From JAXGPP01 sp964436865 (GTDB taxonomy: Bacteria; Planctomycetota; Planctomycetia; Pirellulales; Thermoguttaceae), in contig CAYTFK010000040.1 of the NCBI GenBank assembly GCA_964436865.1, forward strand, positions 1 to 32,825: a DNA stretch of 32,825 bases, in the 5' to 3' direction. Below, one piece after another: positions 8,857-17,305 of the stretch; position 1 is the stretch's first letter; the number at the start of each line of letters is the position of its first letter. The notes beneath the pieces are model-generated. The model ran no database searches, was not told the origin of the DNA, and saw nothing but the letters and a program-made list of their open reading frames with translations. Made by a program: the position numbers and the translations under genes.

Positions 8857-9831
8857 ATGGCCAGCGGAGTGATTACCCATATCCAGCGATTCTCGGTTCA
8901 CGACGGGCCCGGGATCCGCACCACGGTCTTCCTGAAGGGCTGCCAGTTGCGCTGTCCGTGGTGCCACAATCCCGAGACGTATCGTCGCCATCCGGAGATC
9001 CAAGTCTTTGCCGATCGCTGCATCGGGTGCCGCGCCTGCGCCGCGGCGTGCCGGCACGCGGCCCATGAATTCACCGGCACGGCCCACCTGTATCACCGCG
9101 AGCGCTGCACGGCCTGCGGCGAGTGCACCGAGACCTGCTACACGAAGTCGCTGGTCCGAGTCGGCGAATCGCGGACGGCGGAGGCCGTCGTGTCCGAGGT
9201 GCTCGCCGACCGCCCGTTCTACCAGCCGGCCGGCGGGGTGACGATTTCGGGCGGAGAGCCGCTGCTGCAAGCCGAGTTCACCTGCGCGATTCTGCGACTC
9301 TGCCGCCGGGAAGGAATCCACACGGCGGTCGAAACCAATCTGGCCTGGCCCTGGGACGTCGTCGCACCGCTGGTTCCGTTGGTGGACCTGTTTCTGGTCG
9401 ACATTAAGACCATGGACGACGCCGCGCACCGCACCTGGACCGGCGCGTCAAACGCGCGGACGCTGGCGAACCTCCGGCAACTCGACGCTCTGGATCGTGA
9501 GATTGAGGTTCGCACGCCGGTGATCGTCGGCTTCAACGATCGGCCTGAACAGATCGGAGCAATTGCCGATTTCCTGGCTGCTTTGCGCCATGTGCACGGG
9601 TACGACCTTCTGCCGTACCATCCGCTGGGCAGCGGAAAGTACGAGGCCCTCGCGCTCGACGGCCCGCCGCCGGAGTTCCACGCACCTTCGGCGGCGGAGC
9701 TCGACGACCTGGCGGCAAGAGCTGCAAGAGAGAACTTCGTTGTGCGCGTGGCCGGCGCGAGACCAGCACGCAGAGAATCTGCACCCGGCGCCTCCCGAGA
9801 CAATAACCCGACGCGGAACGCGTCTCATTGA
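8857..9831 (+). CDS. Glycyl-radical enzyme activating enzyme (radical SAM, PflA-like)
   Basis: Radical SAM protein of 324 residues that generates a glycyl radical on its partner, here surely the GRE encoded next. The SAM cluster motif CxxxCxxC is C29, C33, C36 (GCQLRCPWCHNPET). An inserted ferredoxin-like domain with two [4Fe-4S] motifs follows: C55-C58-C61-C65 and C84-C87-C90-C94. Such a domain is found in activases of dehydratase- or decarboxylase-type GREs and is absent from the classical PflA. GGVTISGGEPLLQ is the conserved SAM-binding GGE motif, and LVDIKTMDD is also family-typical. The gene ends 17 bp before the ATG chosen for the GRE. Confidence 0.95.
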   Translation: MASGVITHIQRFSVHDGPGIRTTVFLKGCQLRCPWCHNPETYRRHPEIQVFADRCIGCRACAAACRHAAHEFTGTAHLYHRERCTACGECTETCYTKSLVRVGESRTAEAVVSEVLADRPFYQPAGGVTISGGEPLLQAEFTCAILRLCRREGIHTAVETNLAWPWDVVAPLVPLVDLFLVDIKTMDDAAHRTWTGASNARTLANLRQLDALDREIEVRTPVIVGFNDRPEQIGAIADFLAALRHVHGYDLLPYHPLGSGKYEALALDGPPPEFHAPSAAELDDLAARAARENFVVRVAGARPARRESAPGASRDNNPTRNASH

Positions 9832-9848
9832 AGGCGGAACCTCTTCCC

Positions 9849-12017
9849 ATGACGCTCTTGATGTCCACGGAAATCGACTACGCCTCGCGGTTGGAGCATC
9901 TTCGCAAACGGAAGGAGACGCAAACGGCGGAAAAGCTCCGGCGTCTCGGTTACATGAACGAGGACGATTACGGCATGGTGCTGCCGCCGGAGGATTTTGC
10001 CTGGCAGCCGAAAGCCAACCATCCGAACGGCTCGTTTTACGGCCTCGAGGGGTGGGCCGACAACTTCTGCGACCTGCTGGGATGCCTGCCCGTCTACGTC
10101 GATCCGATGGACGCGCTGGCCGGGCGGTACATGGTGCTGTTGAACCGGCTGCGAAAGTGCAACTGGCCGCCCGAATTCGATTACGCCGAGTTGAAGCCGG
10201 ACCAGCAGCGCTACGGCATCATATCGGGCATCGGCAATGATGCCCACTTTGCGCCCGACTATCGGATCGGCCTGGAACTGGGATGGGGCGGTCTGCTGGC
10301 CAAAGTCCGCCGCTTTCGCGCCGAACACGGTCCCGACAAGGCGGAGTTCTATGAGGCCGAAGAACGCGTGATTCAGGCCGTCCAAGGCTGGATTCGCCGC
10401 ACGGTTGCGGCGATTGAAGCGGCTCGGGGGCGCCAGAGCGACCCGGCGCTGGACGACAACCTCCGCGAGATGGCCGAGGCGAACCGCTGGTTGATCGAGG
10501 GCGCCCCGCGCACGCTGCGTGAAGCCTGTCAGTGGATCGCCTGGTTCAACATGGCCTCGCGGACCTACAACCGGGACGGCGCCGGCGGCCAGCTCGACGA
10601 ACTGCTGCGGCCCTACTACGAGCGCGATCGCCGCGCGGGCCGCATCGATGACGAAGACGCAATCTTCCTGCTGGCCTGTCTGTTGTTGAACGATCCACAC
10701 TACTACCAGTTGGGCGGGCCGGCTGCCGACGGGCAAGACCAAACGAGTCACCTGTCGTTCCTGATCCTCGAGGCAGCCCACCGTCTGAAATCGACCTGCA
10801 ACCTGACGATCCGCGTTCATGACGGACTCGATCCGCGTCTGTTGCGCAAAGGCGTCGAACACTTGATCCAGGACCGCAAAGCCTGGCCACGGTTCTCCGG
10901 CGACAAGGCTCTGGTTGAGGGCTTTATGCGGAACGGCTACTCGGCAGAGCTGGCGCGCCAGCGGATCGCCGTCGGCTGCAACTGGATGGCCCTGCCGGGG
11001 CTGGAATACACGATGAACGACACGGTGAAGATCAACGTGGCCAAGGTCTTCATGGTGGCGTTCGATGAGATGCTGGCGGATGATCCGAACCCGTGCGTCG
11101 ACTCGCTCTGGCAGCGGTTCGAACAGCATCTGCGGAGCGCCGTATTGTGCACGGCGCGAGGCATCGACGTGCAACTCGATCACCAGCACCTGAACGAGCC
11201 CGAGTTGCTGCTGAATCTGCTCACGCACGGTCCGATCGAACGTGGACTGAATGTGACCAATGGCGGCGTCGACCTCTACAACATGTGTATCGACGGGGCC
11301 GGTCTGGCCAATGTGGCCGATTCATTTGCGGCGATCCAGTGCCGCGTGGAAGAGCAGCAACGGATCACGTGGAACGATCTCGCCGGTCAACTGCGGGACG
11401 ACTATCCGGGCGTCGAGGGCGAACGCATACGCTTGATGATGCGCACGGCTCCACATTACGGCGAAGGCGATTCGCTGGGCGATCGCTGGGCGCTGAGGGT
11501 TTCGCAATTGCTGACGCGGCTGGTAACCGAAAAGCCGACGCCGGGCGGGCGGCGGATGATCCCCGGCTGGTTCTCCTGGGCCGATACGCTTCGTCTGGGA
11601 AAGCAGCTCGGTGCGATGCCGGACGGCCGCCGCGCCGGCGAGCCCATTGCACACGGCGCGAATCCCCGCCCCGGATTTCGCGGCGATGGCGCGGCCACGG
11701 CGCTGGTGAAAGCGATCGCGGCGATCCAGCCGGGCTACGGGAATACGGCTCCCGTCCAATTGGAACTCGACCCTTGCATCGCCCAGTCCGACAACGCCGT
11801 CGAAATAATCACCAGCCTGATTGTCGGCCACTTTGCGCTGGGCGGGACGCTTTTCAACATAAATATCGTCGATGCCCAGCAAGTGCTCGCCGCGCATCGG
11901 GATCCCTCCCTGTATCCTGATCTGGTGGTGCGCGTGACCGGGTTCACGGCCTACTTTGCCAGCCTTTCGCCGGAATTTCGCCAATTGGTTGTCGATCGGC
12001 TGGTCCGCGGCTGCTAA
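9849..12017 (+). CDS. Glycyl radical enzyme, PFL/dehydratase superfamily, atypical active site
   Basis: Oxygen-sensitive radical enzyme of 722 residues, slightly short for the family. The PFL-like barrel fills most of the chain. The C-terminal glycyl radical domain is canonical: GGTLFNINIVDAQQVLAAH, then DLVVRVTGFTAYFASLSPEF with the radical Gly698 (codon 11940-11942). The thiyl-radical cysteine is Cys377 (codon 10977-10979) in VGCNWMALPG. Known dehydratases, C-N/C-S lyases and decarboxylases have Cys-x-Glu, and pyruvate formate-lyase has Cys-Cys. Here the motif is Cys-Asn-Trp, so a glutamate base at that place is missing and the reaction is probably different. The ATG at 9849 is preferred, with AAGGCGG upstream; a TTG at 9828 and an ATG at 9861 are alternatives. 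Neighbours point to a sugar-derived substrate. Confidence 0.93.
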   Translation: MTLLMSTEIDYASRLEHLRKRKETQTAEKLRRLGYMNEDDYGMVLPPEDFAWQPKANHPNGSFYGLEGWADNFCDLLGCLPVYVDPMDALAGRYMVLLNRLRKCNWPPEFDYAELKPDQQRYGIISGIGNDAHFAPDYRIGLELGWGGLLAKVRRFRAEHGPDKAEFYEAEERVIQAVQGWIRRTVAAIEAARGRQSDPALDDNLREMAEANRWLIEGAPRTLREACQWIAWFNMASRTYNRDGAGGQLDELLRPYYERDRRAGRIDDEDAIFLLACLLLNDPHYYQLGGPAADGQDQTSHLSFLILEAAHRLKSTCNLTIRVHDGLDPRLLRKGVEHLIQDRKAWPRFSGDKALVEGFMRNGYSAELARQRIAVGCNWMALPGLEYTMNDTVKINVAKVFMVAFDEMLADDPNPCVDSLWQRFEQHLRSAVLCTARGIDVQLDHQHLNEPELLLNLLTHGPIERGLNVTNGGVDLYNMCIDGAGLANVADSFAAIQCRVEEQQRITWNDLAGQLRDDYPGVEGERIRLMMRTAPHYGEGDSLGDRWALRVSQLLTRLVTEKPTPGGRRMIPGWFSWADTLRLGKQLGAMPDGRRAGEPIAHGANPRPGFRGDGAATALVKAIAAIQPGYGNTAPVQLELDPCIAQSDNAVEIITSLIVGHFALGGTLFNINIVDAQQVLAAHRDPSLYPDLVVRVTGFTAYFASLSPEFRQLVVDRLVRGC

Positions 12018-12093
12018 AAAGGAAGGGTGCGACGAGGAAGAAGAACTGTGCTCCGTCATCGAATCCGAGATCCGCATTCCACGAGGTGTGACG

Positions 12094-13584
12094 ATGCAAC
12101 TGGATGTTTGCAGGCGTACTGAGTTCCATTCAGGCGTGCCGTTGCCGTACCGCGCGGTGAAGTTGCTGGCCCTTGTGCTGGCGGGCAGCCTGTTGCTGGG
12201 CTCCTCTGCCTTCGGGCAGACGCGCGCGTACCGCTCAATCACCTGGGAGAATTTCAAGGCTTCGGGACCTGAACTGAAGCAGATTGGCTGGCTCGCCGTC
12301 CGGAAAGCGGCGGACATCGAGTCGTCGCCATTCTCGGTGGGTTGTGAAACGCTCGACCGCGACCAGGCGAAATTCAGCGTCTACAAAGACTACGTGGGCG
12401 AGTTGGGAGTCAAGCACGGTCGGTTGCAGAGCGGATGGGCCAAGTGCGAGAAGCAGAAGGGCGTCTACGATTTCGCGTGGCTCGATGAATGCGTTTACGG
12501 CCTGGATGAGCAGGGGGTCAGGCCGTGGATGTGCCTGTGCTACGGAAATCCGATCTACGGCTCCGGAGTGCAACTCGGTACGGGCGTAGCCGCGGTGGCG
12601 CACAACGAGGAAGCGCTGGCCGCATGGTTGCGATACGTTGAAGCGACCGTGAACCGATACAAGGAGACAATCAACTGCTGGGAAGTCTGGAACGAGCCCA
12701 ACGTCCACGGCTGCGAGGAATACGCAACCCTTCTGATGAGAACCGCGGGAACAATCAGGAAGATCCAGCCGGAAGCGGTAATTATGGGGCTGTCCCTGGC
12801 CGGAGTCGATTTGAAGTTCACGAACGGGGTTCTGGAAATTCTCAAGCAACAAGGGAAGCTGGATTGCATTGACTACGTGACGTATCACCCTTATGCAAAC
12901 AACCCCGATTCCAGCTATCCTGCCGTCGAAAAGCTGAGACAGCTCGTGGAGTCCTACAATCCCCGCATCAGGCTGTATCAAGGGGAGAACGGCTGCCCCT
13001 CGATCCTGGAGTGGACCCACGCACTGGCCAATTATCCATGGACGGAATACAGCCAGGCGAAGTGGTTCTTGCGTCGCCTGACGGGCGACAGGGTCCGCGA
13101 CATCCCGTCGTCGGCGTTCACGATCATTGACTTGCGGTATCCGAACATGCTGCAGTCGTTCGGCTTGATCCGTTCGAACCTCCTGCACGAATTCATCTAC
13201 AAACGGCCTGCGTACTACGGGGTTCAGCACCTGGCGGCTGCGCTGGACGGTGAAGTGAAGCCGGTCGGACTGCTGGCGTGCGAGTCGGACTGCCCGCGCA
13301 CGATCACCGCGGCCGGATTCGAGAGGGAGGGGGCGTCGATCGTCCTGCTGTGGTACAGCGATGAAGTGCCGGGCGATGCGCTGAAGTGGGACCCGGTCAA
13401 CCTGGCGATCCGGGGTGCGACTTTCCAGGATCCGGTGTATGTCGAAATGATTACCGGCAAGGTCTACGACCTCGAACGCTCCTGCTGGACGGCCGACGCG
13501 GAGTCGGTGAAGTTCACCGGGCTGCCTGTCTGGGACAGCCCCATGATGATCGCCGAGAGAGCGAAGACGAGACTCAATCCGTGA
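12094..13584 (+). CDS. Secreted GH39-like glycoside hydrolase (clan GH-A)
   Basis: Probable exported glycosidase of 496 residues. A signal peptide is visible (hydrophobic core ~22-37, LLALVLAGSLLLGSS, cleavage near AFGQ-T). The catalytic domain has acid/base E201 in CWEVWNEPN and nucleophile E298 in RLYQGENGCPS, the spacing and context of clan GH-A xylosidase-like families such as GH39. DYVTYHPYANNP lies between them. A small beta domain closes the protein. The ATG at 12094 follows GAGGTG by 6 nt; the frame is open upstream but runs inside the GRE gene. It comes 76 bp after the GRE and is followed by a stable hairpin, so it may be the last gene of the operon. It probably frees the monosaccharide used by the pathway. 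Confidence 0.83.
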   Translation: MQLDVCRRTEFHSGVPLPYRAVKLLALVLAGSLLLGSSAFGQTRAYRSITWENFKASGPELKQIGWLAVRKAADIESSPFSVGCETLDRDQAKFSVYKDYVGELGVKHGRLQSGWAKCEKQKGVYDFAWLDECVYGLDEQGVRPWMCLCYGNPIYGSGVQLGTGVAAVAHNEEALAAWLRYVEATVNRYKETINCWEVWNEPNVHGCEEYATLLMRTAGTIRKIQPEAVIMGLSLAGVDLKFTNGVLEILKQQGKLDCIDYVTYHPYANNPDSSYPAVEKLRQLVESYNPRIRLYQGENGCPSILEWTHALANYPWTEYSQAKWFLRRLTGDRVRDIPSSAFTIIDLRYPNMLQSFGLIRSNLLHEFIYKRPAYYGVQHLAAALDGEVKPVGLLACESDCPRTITAAGFEREGASIVLLWYSDEVPGDALKWDPVNLAIRGATFQDPVYVEMITGKVYDLERSCWTADAESVKFTGLPVWDSPMMIAERAKTRLNP

Positions 13585-13614
13585 GCGGAGTCGGGGCCTC
13601 GGCCTGACTCCGCT
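13584..13614 (+). terminator. Hairpin at the stop codon of the GH39-like gene, possible terminator
   Basis: AGCGGAGTC (13584-13592) is perfectly complementary to GACTCCGCT (13606-13614), and GGCC/GGCC pairs inside the loop. It begins at the last base of the stop codon. There is no U tract, so intrinsic termination is unproven; 3'-end protection is the alternative. Confidence 0.5.
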
Positions 13615-13674
13615 GCCGAAGTCCACGAATCGCAAGGTCCCTCTGACTGGCGAGAAACAGCCATCAGCACGAGA

Positions 13675-13746
13675 ATGAATCGCCGCCGCTTCCTGTCCAG
13701 CACTGCGGCAGCCGGAGCCGGCCTGTTGATTCTTCGCAACGGGTGA
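13675..13746 (+). pseudogene. Orphan Tat signal peptide, remnant of a Gfo/Idh/MocA-type gene
   Basis: A 23-codon reading frame with ATG at 13675 and TGA at 13744-13746 encodes a textbook twin-arginine signal: NRRRFLSSTAAAGAG, then LLILRNG and stop. In planctomycetes this exact kind of leader precedes secreted Gfo/Idh oxidoreductases. No Rossmann fold follows in any frame to 14023. The rest of the gene was therefore probably deleted, leaving the signal sequence. It lies 90 bp after the GH39-like gene, so the catabolic operon may once have had another exported dehydrogenase. Confidence 0.6.
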
Positions 13747-14023
13747 AACGTTCCCAGAGCAGGGCGGGCGTAGGGCAATTCACCCAGTGTGCCGGATAGA
13801 ATGTGGCCGTGGACAGCGGAGAGACTCGTCCAGGTCGACGGGAGCCTTGTTTCGTAAGCTGATTCAGAACGGCCGATAACCCTTGCATGGGGCGCTATCG
13901 GTGCCGATGCCATCGACCCCGTCGTACCAGCCTGGCGGCACGCCCACGGACGCGTCGCCGAGGGCGCTTTGCCCGTGGGAACACTGCGTGCACCTCGATT
14001 GGTTGATGCTCCGCCGAAACACT
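13747..14023. other. Gene-poor interval after the Tat remnant
   Basis: No gene is convincingly supported. A minus-strand frame ending at 13864 (about 64 codons from an ATG at 14058) has fairly GC-rich third positions and several cysteines. It overlaps the end of the next gene and could be a frameshifted tail of it, but it resembles nothing I recognise. Confidence 0.3.
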
Positions 14024-14569
14024 TCACCGCACACCTCCCTGCACCTGAAAAGCGGCATACTCTGAGGCGAGTATTCTGCCCCATGTTCGCACGTCGCTGC
14101 GAAACGGCGAGTAGAGCCATTCCAGCCGTGACACACGGCGTTCGCCTTGAAGGGCGAATTGGTGCTTGGAGGCGACGCCGTTCTCGACAATAGTGAACGA
14201 AAACGTCGACTCTATCGGAATCGTGGTGGACGCGAAACCGAACGTAAACCACGTGGACAGCAGCGGAGTGCCGCAGACCGGCAAGTGCTCGCACGGGTGG
14301 AGCGTGATGACCTTGCGAGCCTGGCTGGCCGGCACGACCTCGAAGATCCCGGATGATTCGAGGATCGCCAGTTCGTCCGCAAGCTCCGGATTGCGGACGG
14401 ATGCCTTGCCGCCAGGAAACTGCACCGCGAGCGGCTGAAGAGGCGCTACCGGGTATAAGTTTGAGGCGAGACCGGTGACAAAGAGCGCGAACGAGACAGA
14501 CAGGATGACCACTGCCAGAATCGCGGCGATCCGCCCAAAGGTTTGCCTGACGCAACGTGCTACGGCCAT
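14024..14569 (-). CDS. Unknown membrane-anchored or secreted protein
   Basis: A 181-residue protein that I do not recognise. One strongly hydrophobic segment lies near the N-terminus (residues ~14-32, AAILAVVILSVSFALFVTG), preceded by arginines, so it is an N-terminally anchored or exported protein. The remainder is soluble with mixed composition and a CEHLPVCGTP cysteine pair. The ATG at 14569 was chosen because GGAGG is 6 nt upstream; the frame continues upstream without a better site. The 198 bp to the next gene upstream contains no clear gene. Possible continuation in another frame past the stop is noted for the interval to the left. Confidence 0.55.
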   Translation of the reverse strand: MAVARCVRQTFGRIAAILAVVILSVSFALFVTGLASNLYPVAPLQPLAVQFPGGKASVRNPELADELAILESSGIFEVVPASQARKVITLHPCEHLPVCGTPLLSTWFTFGFASTTIPIESTFSFTIVENGVASKHQFALQGERRVSRLEWLYSPFRSDVRTWGRILASEYAAFQVQGGVR

Positions 14570-14767
14570 CGGTCGCCTCCCAACTCGCCGTTGCTCGTCG
14601 AGAACGATCCACTCCCGCAAGGCATGCTACCGCTGTTTCCAGCAGGAGCAACCCCTATCATACCTGCACTAGAAAATGAATCAGGCTGCGCCGCAACGGA
14701 TTGAAGGCCACAGCCTTGCCCTCGGCTGATGGTCTCAACAAGCACCGAAACGATCGTATCCGGCGCC

Positions 14768-15871
14768 TCAGTCGCCTTGGCCCTGCCTCCTTTCGCCCGT
14801 TTGCGCGTTTCGATGATCCTCGGTAACGGAGCGTTCAAACGGCCGGAGATCCGAGATAACGGCCTTCTCGCCGACGTCAAAGTCCTGATAGTGGAAACGT
14901 TCCTCCGGAAGGGGCTCGTTGATCGCCTCCCAGTGGAACGTCAACTCGTTCCTGACAATCCTTGGCCAGTTGGTATCGACCGTCTTCAGCGCCTTCGGCA
15001 CCCAGACTCCGGAAACCTCATTCCAGACGACCTCGACACTGCCGTACGGCTCAGTCCACTCGGTCGGACTCGTGCCGTACTCCAGCGTAAGGCGAGTGGG
15101 ACAATAACCCTGTGAGATGTCGATCCAGATGCTGCGGCGAATCCAAAGTGGAGGATCGTCCTGGCCGCCGTAGACCCACTGGACGCGAAACACGCCCGCG
15201 CCCTCGTCCTCGCACACCTGAGGCGGAGAATCAAGATATCGCTTGCAAACGCTCTCCAGCGGTTCACCGCGAGCGAGGCTGCCCGGGTGGGTCAGGCCGA
15301 GGCTCCGGACATCGAAATGGCGGGCGCTCTGGTGCTGGGTGTCTGTTTTCACTTCGGGCAGGTGCAATTCAATCGTCTCGCGCGTGCGAACGCTTGAGGA
15401 GTATTGGTAATGTGCGCTGTATTCGGGCCTCCGGGCGTACCTGGTCGTGAGCATGTCCATCGTCGGTGGCCCCGTGATCGATACCGAAAGCCGCAGCGGC
15501 TGGATCCAGTCGAAACGCAGTCGATCACGAGCGGTGTCGAACGCAGCAAAGATCTGGACCTCGGCCTGCAACGCGATCTGGGCCTGGGCGACCTCCCGGA
15601 CCCGTTCTTCAGACACACCCGTGTTTGGCGCTGCGTCGATCGTCTTCGTCCCTGTGGCGCGGAAGCACCCGCTCCGCAGCTTCTGCCGTTCGCGCGTCAT
15701 ACCCTCGACCAACCGCTCGAAGCACTGCTTCGGAGCATCGGCCCCTTCGCCCCGCTCGCCGGCAGGGCTTGCGGATGCCACGGCCAGGCATGCCAGCAAG
15801 AAGAGCAATCGGGGTGCCCAGCCGACGATGAGCTGCCTTTGGTCGACCGCCACGCGCAAGTGTCGTGACAT
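14768..15871 (-). CDS. Unknown secreted protein, planctomycete-type
   Basis: A 367-residue protein with a basic N-terminus and a hydrophobic stretch (PRLLFLLACLAVASASPAG, ~20-38) that reads as a signal peptide. The mature part is rich in Trp, Arg and Glu, with beta-strand-like segments (SGVWVPKALKTVDTN; RSIWIDISQGYCPTRLTLEYG). Its pattern resembles outer-membrane lipoprotein-carrier-like or general planctomycete secreted proteins of unknown function; I cannot assign a family. The ATG at 15871 has GGGAG 8 nt upstream. The 178 bp between it and the SGNH gene upstream shows no gene. Confidence 0.6.
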   Translation of the reverse strand: MSRHLRVAVDQRQLIVGWAPRLLFLLACLAVASASPAGERGEGADAPKQCFERLVEGMTRERQKLRSGCFRATGTKTIDAAPNTGVSEERVREVAQAQIALQAEVQIFAAFDTARDRLRFDWIQPLRLSVSITGPPTMDMLTTRYARRPEYSAHYQYSSSVRTRETIELHLPEVKTDTQHQSARHFDVRSLGLTHPGSLARGEPLESVCKRYLDSPPQVCEDEGAGVFRVQWVYGGQDDPPLWIRRSIWIDISQGYCPTRLTLEYGTSPTEWTEPYGSVEVVWNEVSGVWVPKALKTVDTNWPRIVRNELTFHWEAINEPLPEERFHYQDFDVGEKAVISDLRPFERSVTEDHRNAQTGERRQGQGD

Positions 15872-16049
15872 GGCACGATCTCCCTATGGACGCGTTCTCG
15901 ATCCCCCGGCGCTATTGATCGTACCCCTGGACGCCGCCCCAGAGAAGGACCCCCGCGTCGCGATCGGTCTGTCGAGCGGGCATCCGCCGACTGCAGCCAC
16001 CGAGGCACAGGAATCGCGGTCCGCTGGCACGCAGAACGCCAGGTCCCTT

Positions 16050-17198
16050 CTACGGGGGCGGGATAAGCAGCGCCGAGAGTACTTGGGCGTAGAGCCGGTG
16101 GCCGAAGTCGTTGGGATGGTTCACGCCGTTGCCGGTAAGATCCCAGTCGTGCTTTCGCTTGAGAAGCTCCTCCCACAAGGTGGTCATGTCGGCAAGGGCG
16201 ACCCCTTCCCGGCACAGTTCGGCCAGGGCATCACGGTACTGCGGGAAGTACTCGTGGTTGAGACGCGTCCAGTCCCGGTTGCCCAGCATCGTCGCGATGA
16301 GGATGAACTCGGCCTTCGGGTGGGCCTTCGACACCGCTTCGATCATCGCCCGGATCTTCGCTTGGTAGTCGGCCGCCGGTCGCCCGGCGGAATCATTCAT
16401 GCCGAAGGCCAGGATCACCAGGTTCGGCTCGGCCTCGATCACTTTCTCGATGTTGGCCAGCCCCCACGCTGTGTCGGTGCCGCCCACCGCGAAGTTCGTG
16501 AGCGTCACCTGACCGCCGTAAGCCGCCTTGAGGTTCAGAACCAGAAGGTCCTGATAGGCTGGCTGAAACGGCGCCACGCCCGCCCAACCCGACGCGTTGC
16601 AGCCGGTGGAAATGCTGTCGCCCAAGAGCACGATTCGCAGTGGCTCGCGCTTGCCGAGCCGCTCGATTGTACGCGGCAACTTCCGGCTCGCCAGCGATGG
16701 CCGGGGGCCGGTCCACGCGTCGGGCCGGTAGTCGTAGGTGACGGTGCACTGCATGTCGTGGTATTCATGACCGCCGCCAAAGAGAATCTCGCCGTTGCCG
16801 TCGCGGTGTGTCAGGGCGTGCTGCTGCGAGCCGGCCGGTCGGCGAAGATCCTGCGGCGTCTTGAACGGAATCCGCGAGCCCGGCGGGAGCCGGATCTCAT
16901 TCGTGCCGGCGCTCCAGGTGTAGTCGCGGCCTTCCTGGTAGGTGATATCGCCTGCCGGGTTGCGGACCGCCAGGATCTTGGTTGGCTCGAAGAGCAGAGG
17001 CGCGTGCGCCGGAGCAGCCGGATCGTCCTTGACGAATAGCACGCTTTCTCCCTCCATCGTGTCGGAGAGCCAGAATGGCCGCAGCGCTTCGGCAGAGAAC
17101 TGCCAGGCCGGCTGCGGTTCGCCGGCCCCCGCAAGCGCACCCGCAACGAGCAGCGGCAAAGCCACGCCAGCGATCAGGCAGAGTCTCGTTTTACGCAT
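16050..17198 (-). CDS. Secreted SGNH/GDSL-family esterase
   Basis: Exported hydrolase of 382 residues, probably a carbohydrate deacetylase or esterase. It has a signal peptide (LCLIAGVALPLLVAGALAGAG, ~6-26), then an N-terminal beta-rich domain (~30-180), then the SGNH domain: block I IVLLGDSISTG with nucleophile Ser195, block II Gly in NFAVGGTDTAW, block III GMNDSAG with Asn268, and block V His361 in VNHPNDFGH. The ATG at 17198 is supported by GGGAGAAG just upstream; the longer frame has no site. Two-domain esterases of this layout remove acetyl groups from plant or algal polysaccharides, which fits the locus. It lies 107 bp downstream of the Tat-exported Gfo/Idh on the same strand, perhaps in one transcript. 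Confidence 0.88.
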   Translation of the reverse strand: MRKTRLCLIAGVALPLLVAGALAGAGEPQPAWQFSAEALRPFWLSDTMEGESVLFVKDDPAAPAHAPLLFEPTKILAVRNPAGDITYQEGRDYTWSAGTNEIRLPPGSRIPFKTPQDLRRPAGSQQHALTHRDGNGEILFGGGHEYHDMQCTVTYDYRPDAWTGPRPSLASRKLPRTIERLGKREPLRIVLLGDSISTGCNASGWAGVAPFQPAYQDLLVLNLKAAYGGQVTLTNFAVGGTDTAWGLANIEKVIEAEPNLVILAFGMNDSAGRPAADYQAKIRAMIEAVSKAHPKAEFILIATMLGNRDWTRLNHEYFPQYRDALAELCREGVALADMTTLWEELLKRKHDWDLTGNGVNHPNDFGHRLYAQVLSALLIPPP

Positions 17199-17305
17199 CG
17201 CAACTTCTCCCAACTCGCAGACGCGGCGTCTCGCCGCGCTGCCGATCAACGTCTCGCTGCGCCATCATCCAGCATTTCGCCACAACTGAGCCCGAAAACC
17301 GGGTT

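Noticed and set aside
11956..12093. Upstream extension of the GH39-like frame
   Set aside because: It overlaps the end of the GRE gene including the glycyl-radical domain; the signal peptide and GAGGTG site place the start at 12094.
13464..14651. 395-codon minus-strand frame across the Tat remnant
   Set aside because: It overlaps the end of the GH39-like gene and the better supported gene at 14024-14569, and its product has no recognisable features.
15447..17039. 530-codon plus-strand frame
   Set aside because: Antisense to the SGNH hydrolase and the unknown secreted protein, which have signal peptides and good ribosome binding sites.
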